Below, piece by piece: positions 43,390 to 52,018 of a stretch of DNA of 64,000 nucleotides. Position 1 is the stretch's first letter, and every line of letters begins with the position of its first letter. A program made the position numbers and the translations under genes. Source of the stretch: Sphingobium sp. CR2-8 (GTDB lineage Bacteria > Pseudomonadota > Alphaproteobacteria > Sphingomonadales > Sphingomonadaceae); NCBI RefSeq assembly GCF_035818615.1, contig NZ_JAYKZY010000002.1, positions 1,800,501 to 1,864,500 of the forward strand, given 5' to 3'. The notes beneath the pieces were generated by a model, which worked only from the letters and a program-made list of their open reading frames with translations, had not been told where the DNA came from and did no database searches.

Positions 43390-44468
43390 GCGGACGTCAC
43401 TCCGCGTAGATGATCCAGTTTCGTGCGCAGGACGGGGGATGTGCGAAACGCCCGCATGGCGCTGTCCGCTTGTGCCTCGGTCAATGTTTCATAGCGCTCC
43501 GACTCGATGATGATCGCCGCGTCGGACAGGAAGGGCCGCACCGGGCGCAGGGCCAACAATAGATGGCGGTAATCGGCGGCCGATCCCCCCAGGGCCCGGC
43601 ATAAGGATGGCAGTTGCGATACCGGTCCCGTAACCAGCAGAGTGAGCGTCTGCATGATATCGATGCGCAACCGTCGCGCAGCGACTGCGGCAAAGAGCAG
43701 GAAGCGCCGCCTGTCCAGCAACCCGCCGAGCAATTCTGGCGCATCCGCTTGGCTGCCCATCAGACGCACGAGGCGATCGGCCTGTATGATCGGCGAGGAT
43801 GCCTCGTCATGGTCACGCAAAAGCGCCCAGCCCGATCGATCGAACGCCGCCAGCGGCCGATCGCCGCCATCCGTCATGGTCCGCTCCGCCACGACGCCTA
43901 CGCATGCAGCGACGCTCCACATCAGGTCGGCGAAATGTTCGGCCGGAAGGTCCGGCTTCATCGGGGCATCTTCTCCGCCCGTGGCGAGCCAGCGCCCCTC
44001 GGCCAGCGCCAGAGCCGACACGGCCTCGCCCAGTCGGGGGTCGTCCGCAGGCGGAAGGACGCCGTCGTCACCGTCGTCCAGTTGCTCGCTATCACCCTGA
44101 CCGAACTGCCGCAGCATCAGCGTCACACCGGCCCGCATCTGCATATGAGCCAAGAGATCGGGACCGATCAGACTGGAGTTGGAAGCGATCATCGACCAGG
44201 CCAGCGGCGCGGGCCAGCGGTCGAGCGCCGCTGCGACGTCGGGCGCATGGCCGAGCGACAGGCGCAAGGCGATCTCGATCGCGGTGACGCAACCACCCAG
44301 ATGGCGGCGCGTCTCGGCGATCAGCGCGTCGGAACGCGACTGCCCTTCGTCAGGAAAAAAGAAGGCCAGATCGATAGCATGGCTAAGCGGAACGGCGGTC
44401 AGGCCCGACACGGCGCGCGCCATCGACCCGTTGTTGGTCAAGCCTGTGGAAAACGAAGGGGCGCTCAT
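43386..44468 (-). CDS. DUF2336-family protein
   Basis: A 360-residue mostly helical cytoplasmic protein of the DUF2336 type found in alphaproteobacteria, with alternating conserved segments (AETRRHLGGCVTAIEIALRLSLG; FRTSPVLRTKLDHLRG). No catalytic motif is evident. It is translationally coupled to the His-less kinase downstream, which suggests a shared signalling role, for example as a scaffold or partner. Assignment to DUF2336 is by overall resemblance and context. Confidence 0.7.
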   Translation of the reverse strand: MSAPSFSTGLTNNGSMARAVSGLTAVPLSHAIDLAFFFPDEGQSRSDALIAETRRHLGGCVTAIEIALRLSLGHAPDVAAALDRWPAPLAWSMIASNSSLIGPDLLAHMQMRAGVTLMLRQFGQGDSEQLDDGDDGVLPPADDPRLGEAVSALALAEGRWLATGGEDAPMKPDLPAEHFADLMWSVAACVGVVAERTMTDGGDRPLAAFDRSGWALLRDHDEASSPIIQADRLVRLMGSQADAPELLGGLLDRRRFLLFAAVAARRLRIDIMQTLTLLVTGPVSQLPSLCRALGGSAADYRHLLLALRPVRPFLSDAAIIIESERYETLTEAQADSAMRAFRTSPVLRTKLDHLRGVTSA

Positions 44469-44526
44469 ACCGGTCAGAATAATCGCACGTCCTTAAAATG
44501 CACTAAACCGTGCGGACGAAAATCGC

Positions 44527-45693
44527 TTAATCCGGCTTTTTCAGGAGAATGACGCCGACAGAGGCGATCGCCAGCAGGATTGCCACGCGTAACCCGTTCG
44601 CCATCACGCCCGCAACGCCGCTCAGGATCAACAGCGACAGCGCTGTACCCGGCGTGAAGATCATCCATGGCCGTGCCGATCCGGTCCGGCCCCATCGATC
44701 GGCGACCATCAGGATTGCCAGCAACAACACCAGATCGGCCGCCAATGGGCTGCCGCCAGCCAATAGGATGCCCGCCAATATGGTCGTCGGCGCGACGAAG
44801 CCGAACCATCCCTTCACCGGCGCGCGCAACGCCAGGTCGCCCAGCCGGTCGCTGACTTCCGACAGTAGCAATGCGCCAATCAGGAGGAAGAAACCCGCCA
44901 AAGGCCAGCCCAGCGCGACGGGAACCAGCGCCACCGCGCCCAGCGCGATGGCGGCGATCCGGATTTGCAGTCCGGGCACCTGCATCCGCATAAGCGGCGG
45001 GCTGATGATCCGTGCCAGGGGCGCCAGCAAATAATGTTCGATGCCGCCACGCGATCGCGCCCGCCCCGCGCCGACCGCCGTGACCGCCTGCGCCACCAGA
45101 TCCGCCTGCGTCTGGCTTTCCACCAGGGCAACACGCCCTTCCAGCAGGTCGTCCTGCGGCACCGTAATCCGCCGCGCGCCTTTCTGCACCGCCGTCCGCA
45201 CCAGCGTCAGCGCCAGATCCCAGTCGCCGATCATGTCCAGCGTCCCGAACAGCAGATCGGGGCTGATCCGCGCCAGACCGGCCCAGCGCTGGCCCGCATC
45301 GATGCGTTCGAACGGCGCACTGGCGCGACTGTCGTCGGTGACCAGCATGACATTGCCGTCTGTCCCGCCGATGGCGTCGACATGCGCCTGCGATACGATC
45401 GCGCCGTCCGCCACCAATACTATGTCGCTGTCGCGCGGCGCGTCGCGCACCATCGACACCATATCGCGCACCAAGGCCACCGCGATTCCGTCGGCGCTTA
45501 GCCGATCGACCGCTTGCGATAGTGCGGGGGTGATGACGCTGACCAATATCATGACGCGATCGGCACCAGCCCTGACCGCCTGTCGCGCTTGATATTCCAC
45601 CAGCGTCTGACCGGCGAAATAAAGGCTCGCACGTAAACCAGCGGGCGAATCGCCCGATGCGCGATTGGCGCTCAGAATTGCGGCGAAACTCAT
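44527..45693 (-). CDS. Nucleotidyltransferase-like/membrane fusion protein, degenerate CDP-alcohol phosphatidyltransferase-like
   Basis: A 388-residue protein in two parts. Residues about 1-200 resemble a MobA/NTP-transferase fold (FAGQTLVEYQARQAVRAGADRVMI; DIVLVADGAIVS) but lack the usual GGxGTR loop at the N-terminus. Residues about 210-388 are membrane-spanning (about six helices) and begin GIEHYLLAPLARIISPPLMR, which resembles the entry to CDP-alcohol phosphatidyltransferases, yet the DGxxAR...GxxxD catalytic motif is not present. An inositol- or glycerol-phosphate lipid role is possible but unproven. It lies between DUF2336 and an Hpt-like gene on the same strand. Confidence 0.6.
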   Translation of the reverse strand: MSFAAILSANRASGDSPAGLRASLYFAGQTLVEYQARQAVRAGADRVMILVSVITPALSQAVDRLSADGIAVALVRDMVSMVRDAPRDSDIVLVADGAIVSQAHVDAIGGTDGNVMLVTDDSRASAPFERIDAGQRWAGLARISPDLLFGTLDMIGDWDLALTLVRTAVQKGARRITVPQDDLLEGRVALVESQTQADLVAQAVTAVGAGRARSRGGIEHYLLAPLARIISPPLMRMQVPGLQIRIAAIALGAVALVPVALGWPLAGFFLLIGALLLSEVSDRLGDLALRAPVKGWFGFVAPTTILAGILLAGGSPLAADLVLLLAILMVADRWGRTGSARPWMIFTPGTALSLLILSGVAGVMANGLRVAILLAIASVGVILLKKPD

Positions 45694-45773
45694 GTCGTGG
45701 CGCTAATGGACCCGGTTGTTGTGGGGCGACCTTTTCGCAAGGCCGCGCCGTTCGCGCAAGCCACGCCAAGCAC

Positions 45774-46085
45774 CTAAATCGGTGAGGCCTGATCCAGGCC
45801 AGCCAGCGCGGCGCGCAGTTTGCGTAATGCGCGTGGATCGCCGGGCGCCGCAGCCGCAGCCTCATCGGCGAGCGCCATCAACGCGGTCAGGCCAAAGCTC
45901 GCCGCCAGCCCCTTCAAACGCCAGGCCGCCAGTGCCCAGTTCGCGTCGCACCGCGCCCGGCTCAGCAGATCGACCTGCCGTTCGGCGCTTTCCAGAAAGG
46001 CGAGGCGCAGATCGGCGATGAGTGCGCTGTCTTCGCCGACGGCGGCCGCCAGAGCGGCATGAAGGGCGCCAGGATCATAGGACAT
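45774..46085 (-). CDS. Hpt-like protein without the phospho-acceptor His
   Basis: A 103-residue helical protein with the Hpt signature AxRLKGLAASFG, but the position before RLKG, normally His (AHRLKG), is Trp55 (ALAAWRLKGLAASFG). The remaining helices (FLESAERQVDLLSRA; ALMALADEAAAAA) fit an Hpt four-helix bundle. It cannot accept phosphate in the standard way. The gene is divergent from the large coiled-coil gene, 80 bp apart. Confidence 0.75.
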   Translation of the reverse strand: MSYDPGALHAALAAAVGEDSALIADLRLAFLESAERQVDLLSRARCDANWALAAWRLKGLAASFGLTALMALADEAAAAAPGDPRALRKLRAALAGLDQASPI

Positions 46086-46165
46086 GGCGACAGACGCTAT
46101 CGGGCTTGCGTTAAGTTTTGGTAACAGGGCATTTCCGCGGGCGGAAAAGATGCTAGGATGGAAGC

Positions 46166-48838
46166 ATGACAGGGGGCAGCACCATCGTCGAGTTCTGGCG
46201 AGACGAACAAACCGCGACCGGCAACGAGTTGCAGATGGACGATATTTTGCTTTTGAAACAAGCCGTCCTGGACATAGACGAAGATGGCCAAGTCGAGGGC
46301 GTCGACGAAAGCGGGGTGAAGCGGATACGCTGGGCCTTGTCGCTGGTCGGCGTCGCCTGGTTGGGCTTTGCCGGTTGGGCGATCGTCTCGTCCGGCGATC
46401 TGGCCGCCGGGCCGGCCGCCTGGGCCGATGCCCTTGTCACGCTGACCATCCCGTTGATCCTGCTTGCCGTCTGCTACCTGCTTCTGGTCCGTAATAGCCG
46501 CACCGAATCGCGTCGCTATCTCGATACGGCGCGTGCGCTGCGCACCGAAGCCGACGTGCTGGAACTCCGCCTTGCCCGGATCAGCAATCAACTCGAAACC
46601 GCGCGCCAGGCGATGCAGGATCAGGCAGAACTGCTCGACAGCTATGGCGCGGCCGCCAGCAGCAATATGGAAGCGTCCGCCGAACTGATCGCCGGGCGCG
46701 CCCAGACCACCGCGGACAAGGCCGAAACCGCCGAACGCGCCGCCATGGCATTGGTCGCGCGAATGGACATGCTGATCGGATCGATCCCGGAACTGGAGGA
46801 CCGCACCGGTCGCATGACCGCGCAGATGATGGATAATGGCCATGCCCTGGCCGAGCGGATCGATACGCTAGAGGCGCGGCTGCATGCCTTGGGCGAATTG
46901 TCCGACGACGCGCGCGCACGCACCATGTCGGCGACCAAGAGCCTGGCTAGCCAATTGACGCAGTTGCAGGAAGCCACACGATCCGCGTCGCAGGAAGTGA
47001 CCGGCATGGCCGAAATCGCGTCGGGCCGGATCGATGCGACCGCGCAGGATGCACGGCAGGCGATGGACCGCAGCCGTCAGGATCTGGAATCCCATGCAAG
47101 CGCATTGTCGACGCTGGTCGAATCGGCGCAGATCGGGCTTGCCGACACCAGCGCGCAGGTGCGACAGACGCTCACGCAGGATCTGGATGCTGCCGAAGGC
47201 GATCTGCAAAGCCGTCTGGAACGCGCCCACCGCGCTATCCAGAGCGGGCTGGCGACGACCGACGAAGCCCTGTCCCGCCGCGCCGAGGCGCTCGAAGTGC
47301 TTGTCGCTGCGGCGGAAAAGGGGATCGGGCAGGCAAGCGAAAATGCCCTGGCGGTGCTCGAACGCGACATGGAGGCGATGGAAATCGACCTGCGTCGGCG
47401 ACTGGACGCCGCGTTGCAGCGGGCGCAGGAAACGCTGGCGATTACCGATGGCGGCCTGAGCAGCCAGACGGCGTCGCTCGATGCCCTGATCGCGCGATCG
47501 CGCGAAAGCCTGACGGCAATCGGCGACGAGACTGTCGCGGGTCTGAGCGATACGATTAGCGATGTCGAAAGCCGCCTGCATCATGTCAACGACATGATCG
47601 AGGGCCAGCGCAGCCTGATGTCCAGCCTGCACGACAGCCTTAACGATACGATCACCACGACCGAAGGACGCTTCGCAACGCTGGAGGACAATGCGTTGGC
47701 GCGCGGCGAGCGGCTGACCGGTGCTCTGGTGCGCATGACCGAGGAAACGCAGCGAATCGACAAGGCGCTCGCCGCCGGAGGCATGACTGCCGAAAAGCTG
47801 ATCGGCTGTGCGGAAACCTTGCTCGTGGCGCTTGATTCGAGCGTGCGGGAATTGGACGAAACCTATCCGGCGGCGCTCGAACAATTCGATGCGCGACTGG
47901 AACAGAGTCGGACATTGTTGGGCAGCGCCGCGCCGGAGATGGAGCGACTGGAGGCGATATCGGAGGCTCTAGTAGGTCGTACCGAAGAGGCGGAAGAAAT
48001 GCTGCGCGGCCAGGGCCGCCGCCTGACCGAATGGCTGGAAAGCACGCAGGGCGGACTGGAAGCCAATCGCCAGCTGGTGGAGAAGCTGCGGACGACGTTG
48101 GATGCCGCGCATCAGGACGCGACACGCATCACCGAAGGGGCAGGCCCGCTGCTGGTCACGGCGCTCTTGCGGGTGAAGGACACGGCGGATCAGGCCGCGG
48201 AACGCGCGCGTCAGGCGCTGGGCCGTGCCATCCCCGACGCCGCGCAACAACTGGCCGAAGCCAGCGACGAGGCGATGCAGGCTGTGATCGGCCAGAAGGT
48301 CACGGCGCAGATCGAACAGGTTGCTCGGGTCGCGGAGGAAGCAGTCAAGGCCGCGCATCAGGCGTCGGAGCGTCTGACCCGCCAATTGCTGACCATCGCC
48401 GATACCAGCGCCAATGTGGAGCAGCGGATCGTGGAAGCCGAACGGGCTTCGGAAGATCGGGATCGCGATCATTTCGCCCGTCGTTCGGCCTTGCTGATCG
48501 AATCGCTCAACAGCACGGCGATCGATGTCGCCAAGATCCTGTCCAACGACGTTACCAACTCTGCCTGGTCCGCCTATTTGAAGGGCGATCGCGGCGTGTT
48601 TACGCGCCGTGCGGTGAAACTGCTGGACGCAGGCGAATCGCGCGAAATCGCGCTCCACTATGATAATGACGCCGAGTTCCGGGATCATGTGAACCGCTAC
48701 ATCCATGATTTCGAAGGGATGTTGCGGATCATATTGTCCGCGCGCGACGGCAATGCGCTGGGCGTTGCCATCCTGTCGTCCGACATGGGCAAACTCTATG
48801 TCGCGCTGGCTCAGGCGATCGAGCGGCTCCGGCAATGA
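46166..48838 (+). CDS. 890-residue inner-membrane coiled-coil protein with conserved C-terminal domain
   Basis: A large protein with a short cytoplasmic start, two transmembrane helices (about 57-75 and 88-108) and then about 650 residues of nearly continuous heptad-type helix rich in Ala, Glu, Arg and Leu (for example LEDRTGRMTAQMMDNGHALAERI). The last 130 residues are globular and look conserved (ILSNDVTNSAWSAYLKGDRG; RYIHDFEGMLRIILSA). The architecture recalls membrane-anchored polarity or scaffold proteins of alphaproteobacteria. No enzymatic motif is seen. The start at 46166 (MTGGSTIVEFWRDEQ) has a weak GGA upstream; ATG 46235 is possible. Confidence 0.75.
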   Translation: MTGGSTIVEFWRDEQTATGNELQMDDILLLKQAVLDIDEDGQVEGVDESGVKRIRWALSLVGVAWLGFAGWAIVSSGDLAAGPAAWADALVTLTIPLILLAVCYLLLVRNSRTESRRYLDTARALRTEADVLELRLARISNQLETARQAMQDQAELLDSYGAAASSNMEASAELIAGRAQTTADKAETAERAAMALVARMDMLIGSIPELEDRTGRMTAQMMDNGHALAERIDTLEARLHALGELSDDARARTMSATKSLASQLTQLQEATRSASQEVTGMAEIASGRIDATAQDARQAMDRSRQDLESHASALSTLVESAQIGLADTSAQVRQTLTQDLDAAEGDLQSRLERAHRAIQSGLATTDEALSRRAEALEVLVAAAEKGIGQASENALAVLERDMEAMEIDLRRRLDAALQRAQETLAITDGGLSSQTASLDALIARSRESLTAIGDETVAGLSDTISDVESRLHHVNDMIEGQRSLMSSLHDSLNDTITTTEGRFATLEDNALARGERLTGALVRMTEETQRIDKALAAGGMTAEKLIGCAETLLVALDSSVRELDETYPAALEQFDARLEQSRTLLGSAAPEMERLEAISEALVGRTEEAEEMLRGQGRRLTEWLESTQGGLEANRQLVEKLRTTLDAAHQDATRITEGAGPLLVTALLRVKDTADQAAERARQALGRAIPDAAQQLAEASDEAMQAVIGQKVTAQIEQVARVAEEAVKAAHQASERLTRQLLTIADTSANVEQRIVEAERASEDRDRDHFARRSALLIESLNSTAIDVAKILSNDVTNSAWSAYLKGDRGVFTRRAVKLLDAGESREIALHYDNDAEFRDHVNRYIHDFEGMLRIILSARDGNALGVAILSSDMGKLYVALAQAIERLRQ

Positions 48839-48854
48839 AGCCAGGTCGTCGCGT

Positions 48855-49316
48855 TCAGGCGATTACCTTGCGGAAATAAACAACGCGCTCGGTTTCCAGG
48901 AAACCGAGCGCGTTGTGAAAGTCGTGGCTCGACAGGTTGGTGATATCAGCGTCCGACGCCATTTCGGAACAGCCCTGCGCCCGTCCCCATGCCGTTACGG
49001 CATCGATCAATGCGCGGGCAGCGCCTGATCGCCGCGCATCCGGCTCGACATACAGGCCTTCCACGAACAGGACCGGACTGGTGTCGCAGCCATTGACATA
49101 GTCATGGCGCAATGCCGCTTCGACGAAGCCGATGGCGTCCCCCGAAACGTCGAGCGCCAGGAAGGCGACATGCCCCTTTCCATGCGCGACCATGGCGGCG
49201 ATATCGTCCCGATGTTCGGCTTCGCTTCCATCCGACCACAGAAGCGCCCGCAATTGCGACCAGCGATCCAAATGGACCGCTGTCCCACGAACGATCCGCG
49301 CTGCCGGCCAGGTCAT
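48855..49316 (-). CDS. GNAT acetyltransferase of the AAC(6')-like type
   Basis: A 153-residue GNAT enzyme. The sequence order matches chromosomal aminoglycoside 6'-N-acetyltransferases: RSWLRALLW-type start (DRWSQLRALLWSDGSEAEHRDDI), VEGLYVEPDARRSGAARALI (acetyl-CoA P-loop region), AWGRAQGCSEMASDADITN, then SHDFHNALGFLETERVVYFRK. The family can acetylate aminoglycosides, but natural substrates of chromosomal copies are often unknown. The start overlaps the DUF1467 stop (ATGA). A 37-bp near-perfect palindrome lies in its 3' coding part. Confidence 0.82.
   Translation of the reverse strand: MTWPAARIVRGTAVHLDRWSQLRALLWSDGSEAEHRDDIAAMVAHGKGHVAFLALDVSGDAIGFVEAALRHDYVNGCDTSPVLFVEGLYVEPDARRSGAARALIDAVTAWGRAQGCSEMASDADITNLSSHDFHNALGFLETERVVYFRKVIA
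48880..48916. repeat. 37-bp perfect palindrome inside the acetyltransferase gene
   Basis: The arms 48880-48897 (ACAACGCGCTCGGTTTCC) and 48899-48916 (GGAAACCGAGCGCGTTGT) are exactly complementary around a single A at 48898. It covers the codons for NALGFLETERVV, so both strands can be read as NALGF-ETERVV. Confidence 0.92.
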
Positions 49317-49582
49317 CGACCGGCGCGATAGCCGGGCAGCATGTCCAGGGTGAGCCAGCCCTGCACATAATTAGCGTAATAGAGCGCGAACAGGATCGTC
49401 GCCAATATCGTAGCGCGCAGCATCACGACACCGGGGCGGAAATTGCTGGGCGCACTGTCCGCCTGCCCCTTCAGCAGCAATTCGCCCGTTTCATCGGGCG
49501 TGCGTATGCCGAAGGGGAGCATGATGAAGGCGCTGATGACCCACATCAGGAAATAGATGGCGAAAACGGCATAAAGGTTCAT
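49313..49582 (-). CDS. DUF1467 membrane protein
   Basis: An 89-residue protein with two transmembrane helices (YAVFAIYFLMWVISAFIMLPFG; ATILATILFALYYANYVQGW) and the DUF1467 signature PFGIRTPDETGE between them. The family is almost confined to alphaproteobacteria and is usually found downstream of rnj or nuo genes, as here. Function unknown. It starts 10 bp after the rnj stop. Confidence 0.9.
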   Translation of the reverse strand: MNLYAVFAIYFLMWVISAFIMLPFGIRTPDETGELLLKGQADSAPSNFRPGVVMLRATILATILFALYYANYVQGWLTLDMLPGYRAGR

Positions 49583-49591
49583 GCGGCGTAA

Positions 49592-51229
49592 TTACGCTCG
49601 AACGAGCAGAACGTCCACTATAGGCTTTTTGCCTGTCCAGCGCGTCGCGGTGCGGCGCACGGCCAGGCGGACGCGTTCCCGCAGCGCTTCATCTTCCAAA
49701 GATCCTTTGGGGATGACAGCCGCGGCTTCATCGGCCGCCTCGGCCAGGAACGCCGCCTTGTCCTCCTCGACCGGAACGCCCTGCGTCCGCAGCGCCGGTT
49801 CACCGATCAGCTTGCCCTTGCGATCGATCGCCACGGCGACACTGATCTGGCCGTGCAAGCCCAGCTTGCGCCGTTCGTTGATCGTCGCGCCGTCGGCCGG
49901 CAGGATGACGTCGCCGTCCAGAACGAGGCGTCCAGTATCCTGCTGCCCGATGATGGCGGGCGCGCCGGGCGCAAGCCGCAGCACGTCGCCGTTCGACTGC
50001 ACGACGGCATGGCGAATGCCGCTTGTGATACCAAGCCGCGCCTGTTCCGCCATATGGCGACGCTCGCCATGGACCGGTAACAGGATTTCGGGCCGTATCC
50101 AGCGATACATGGCTTCGAGTTCGGGACGGCCCGGATGACCGGACACATGGACTTCGGCCTGCCGGTCGGTGACCATCAATATGTTCTTCTGCGCCAGCGC
50201 ATTCTGGATGCGACCGATGGCGATTTCATTGCCCGGGATCTGCTTGGAAGAAAAGACGACCGTGTCGCCTTCGGCCAGTTTGATCGGATGGCTGTCGAAT
50301 GCGATACGGGCCAATGCCGCGCGCACTTCGCCCTGGCCGCCGGTGGCGATGATCATGACTTCGTCGCGAGGCAGATGCATCACATCGTCCCAATCGACCG
50401 TCGGCGGGAAATCCTTGAGATAGCCAGCGGCCTTGGCCGTGCTGATGATGCGATCGAGCGACCGGCCCGCAACGCAGACCTTGCGCCCTGTCGCCGCAGC
50501 GACTTCGCCCAGCGTCTGAACGCGCGCGGCATTGGAGGCAAAGGTCGTGACCAGCACGCGGCCTTTGGCGTCCGCGACGGTCTTCATCAGCCCTTCGCGC
50601 ACATCGCCTTCGGACCCGCTAGCCTTGTCGTTGAAGACATTGGTGCTGTCGCACACCAGCGCCAGCACGCCTTCATCACCGATGACGGTCAATTCGGCCG
50701 GGGTGGAAGGCTGGCCCAGCAGTGGTCGCTCGTCCAGTTTCCAGTCACCGGTATGGAAGATGCGGCCATAGGGCGTATCGATCAGCACCGCATTGCCTTC
50801 GGGAATCGAATGGGCGAGCGGGACATAGCGGAACCCGAATGGGCCAAGGTTGAAGCTGCCTTCATTCTGGATCACATGCAGCTTGACCTCCTTCGAGAGG
50901 CCTTCTTCTTCCAGCTTCAGACGGATAAGTCCTGCTGTGAAAGGCGTCGCGTAGAGCGGCACGCCCAGGTCGGCGGCCAGATAGGGTATCGCGCCGATGT
51001 GATCCTCATGCCCGTGCGTCAGGACGATGCCAAGCAGGTCGTCGCGCCGTTCTTCGATGAAGCTGAGGTCGGGCAGCACCAGTTCGATGCCGGGATAGGT
51101 GGGGTCGCCGAAGGTCATGCCTAGGTCGACCATGACCCACTTGCCCTGGCAGCCGTAAAGATTGACGTTCATGCCGATCTCGCCAGACCCGCCGAGGGCC
51201 AGGAAGATCAGTTCATCCTTGGGTGTCAT
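49592..51229 (-). CDS. rnj: Ribonuclease J
   Basis: A 545-residue metallo-beta-lactamase/beta-CASP nuclease with 5'-3' exo- and endoribonuclease activity in RNA processing and decay. Zinc ligands are in LTHGHEDHIGAIPYL, and VHGERRHMAEQARL supplies the late His motif; the beta-CASP domain contains TTFASNAARVQTL and [34 protein letters not shown] is a standard N-terminus. Its ATG overlaps the coaX stop (TAATG). Confidence 0.95.
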   Translation of the reverse strand: MTPKDELIFLALGGSGEIGMNVNLYGCQGKWVMVDLGMTFGDPTYPGIELVLPDLSFIEERRDDLLGIVLTHGHEDHIGAIPYLAADLGVPLYATPFTAGLIRLKLEEEGLSKEVKLHVIQNEGSFNLGPFGFRYVPLAHSIPEGNAVLIDTPYGRIFHTGDWKLDERPLLGQPSTPAELTVIGDEGVLALVCDSTNVFNDKASGSEGDVREGLMKTVADAKGRVLVTTFASNAARVQTLGEVAAATGRKVCVAGRSLDRIISTAKAAGYLKDFPPTVDWDDVMHLPRDEVMIIATGGQGEVRAALARIAFDSHPIKLAEGDTVVFSSKQIPGNEIAIGRIQNALAQKNILMVTDRQAEVHVSGHPGRPELEAMYRWIRPEILLPVHGERRHMAEQARLGITSGIRHAVVQSNGDVLRLAPGAPAIIGQQDTGRLVLDGDVILPADGATINERRKLGLHGQISVAVAIDRKGKLIGEPALRTQGVPVEEDKAAFLAEAADEAAAVIPKGSLEDEALRERVRLAVRRTATRWTGKKPIVDVLLVRA

Positions 51230-52008
51230 TATGTTTTCAAACTCCGTTCGTGCATCAGCGCGAGGCCCTGAACCGTCAGGTCCGGCGCGATCGCATCGAA
51301 AATATCGCTGTTGTCATTGAAGAGGACCGCAAGGCCTCCTGTCGAAATCACTCTGGTCGGTCGGCCGATCTCCGCCCTCATGCGGGCGACCAGCCCCTCC
51401 ATCATCGCTACATAGCCCCAGAATACGCCGATATGCATGGCGTCGACCGTCGTTCGGCCGATCACTGACCGGCTTTCCGGCGGCGCAATGGCGATCTTGG
51501 GCAGCTTTGCCGCGGCTGCGACCAGCGCATCGAGCGACAGGTTGATGCCCGGGGTGATGATGCCCCCTTTATACGCGCCGCAATAATCCACCACATCGAA
51601 TGTCGTTGCCGTACCGAAATCGATGATGATCAGGTCGCCGTCGTAGAGATGGTGGGCGGCGATCGCATTTACAACCCGATCCGCGCCGACCGAACCCGGC
51701 TCCGCGACATCCAGTTCGATGCCCCATTCGACCGGGGCCTGCCCCGCGACCAGCGCCGTCGTCTTGAAATATTTGTCGGCCAGCACCTGAAGATTATGCA
51801 AAGCACGGGGCACCACCGTGGCGATGATCACTGCATCGACATCGCTGATGGCATAGCCTTCCAACTGCAAGAGCTGGTTCAACCACACGACATATTCGTC
51901 GGCGGTGCGGCGCGGATCGGTGGCGATCCGCCATCGTGCCTTGATATCGCGCCCGTCAAGCAGCGCGAAAACGACATTGGTGTTACCCGCGTCGATCGCG
52001 AGAAGCAT
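51229..52008 (-). CDS. coaX: Type III pantothenate kinase
   Basis: A 259-residue kinase of the ASKHA fold that makes 4'-phosphopantothenate, the first step to CoA. Phosphate-binding motifs are [16 protein letters not shown] at the N-terminus and [15 protein letters not shown] near residue 130; [15 protein letters not shown] and GGIITPGI are also typical. ATG 52008 begins the conserved motif exactly; the longer frame has no support. Confidence 0.96.
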   Translation of the reverse strand: MLLAIDAGNTNVVFALLDGRDIKARWRIATDPRRTADEYVVWLNQLLQLEGYAISDVDAVIIATVVPRALHNLQVLADKYFKTTALVAGQAPVEWGIELDVAEPGSVGADRVVNAIAAHHLYDGDLIIIDFGTATTFDVVDYCGAYKGGIITPGINLSLDALVAAAAKLPKIAIAPPESRSVIGRTTVDAMHIGVFWGYVAMMEGLVARMRAEIGRPTRVISTGGLAVLFNDNSDIFDAIAPDLTVQGLALMHERSLKT

Positions 52009-52018
52009 GGCCCGTTCC

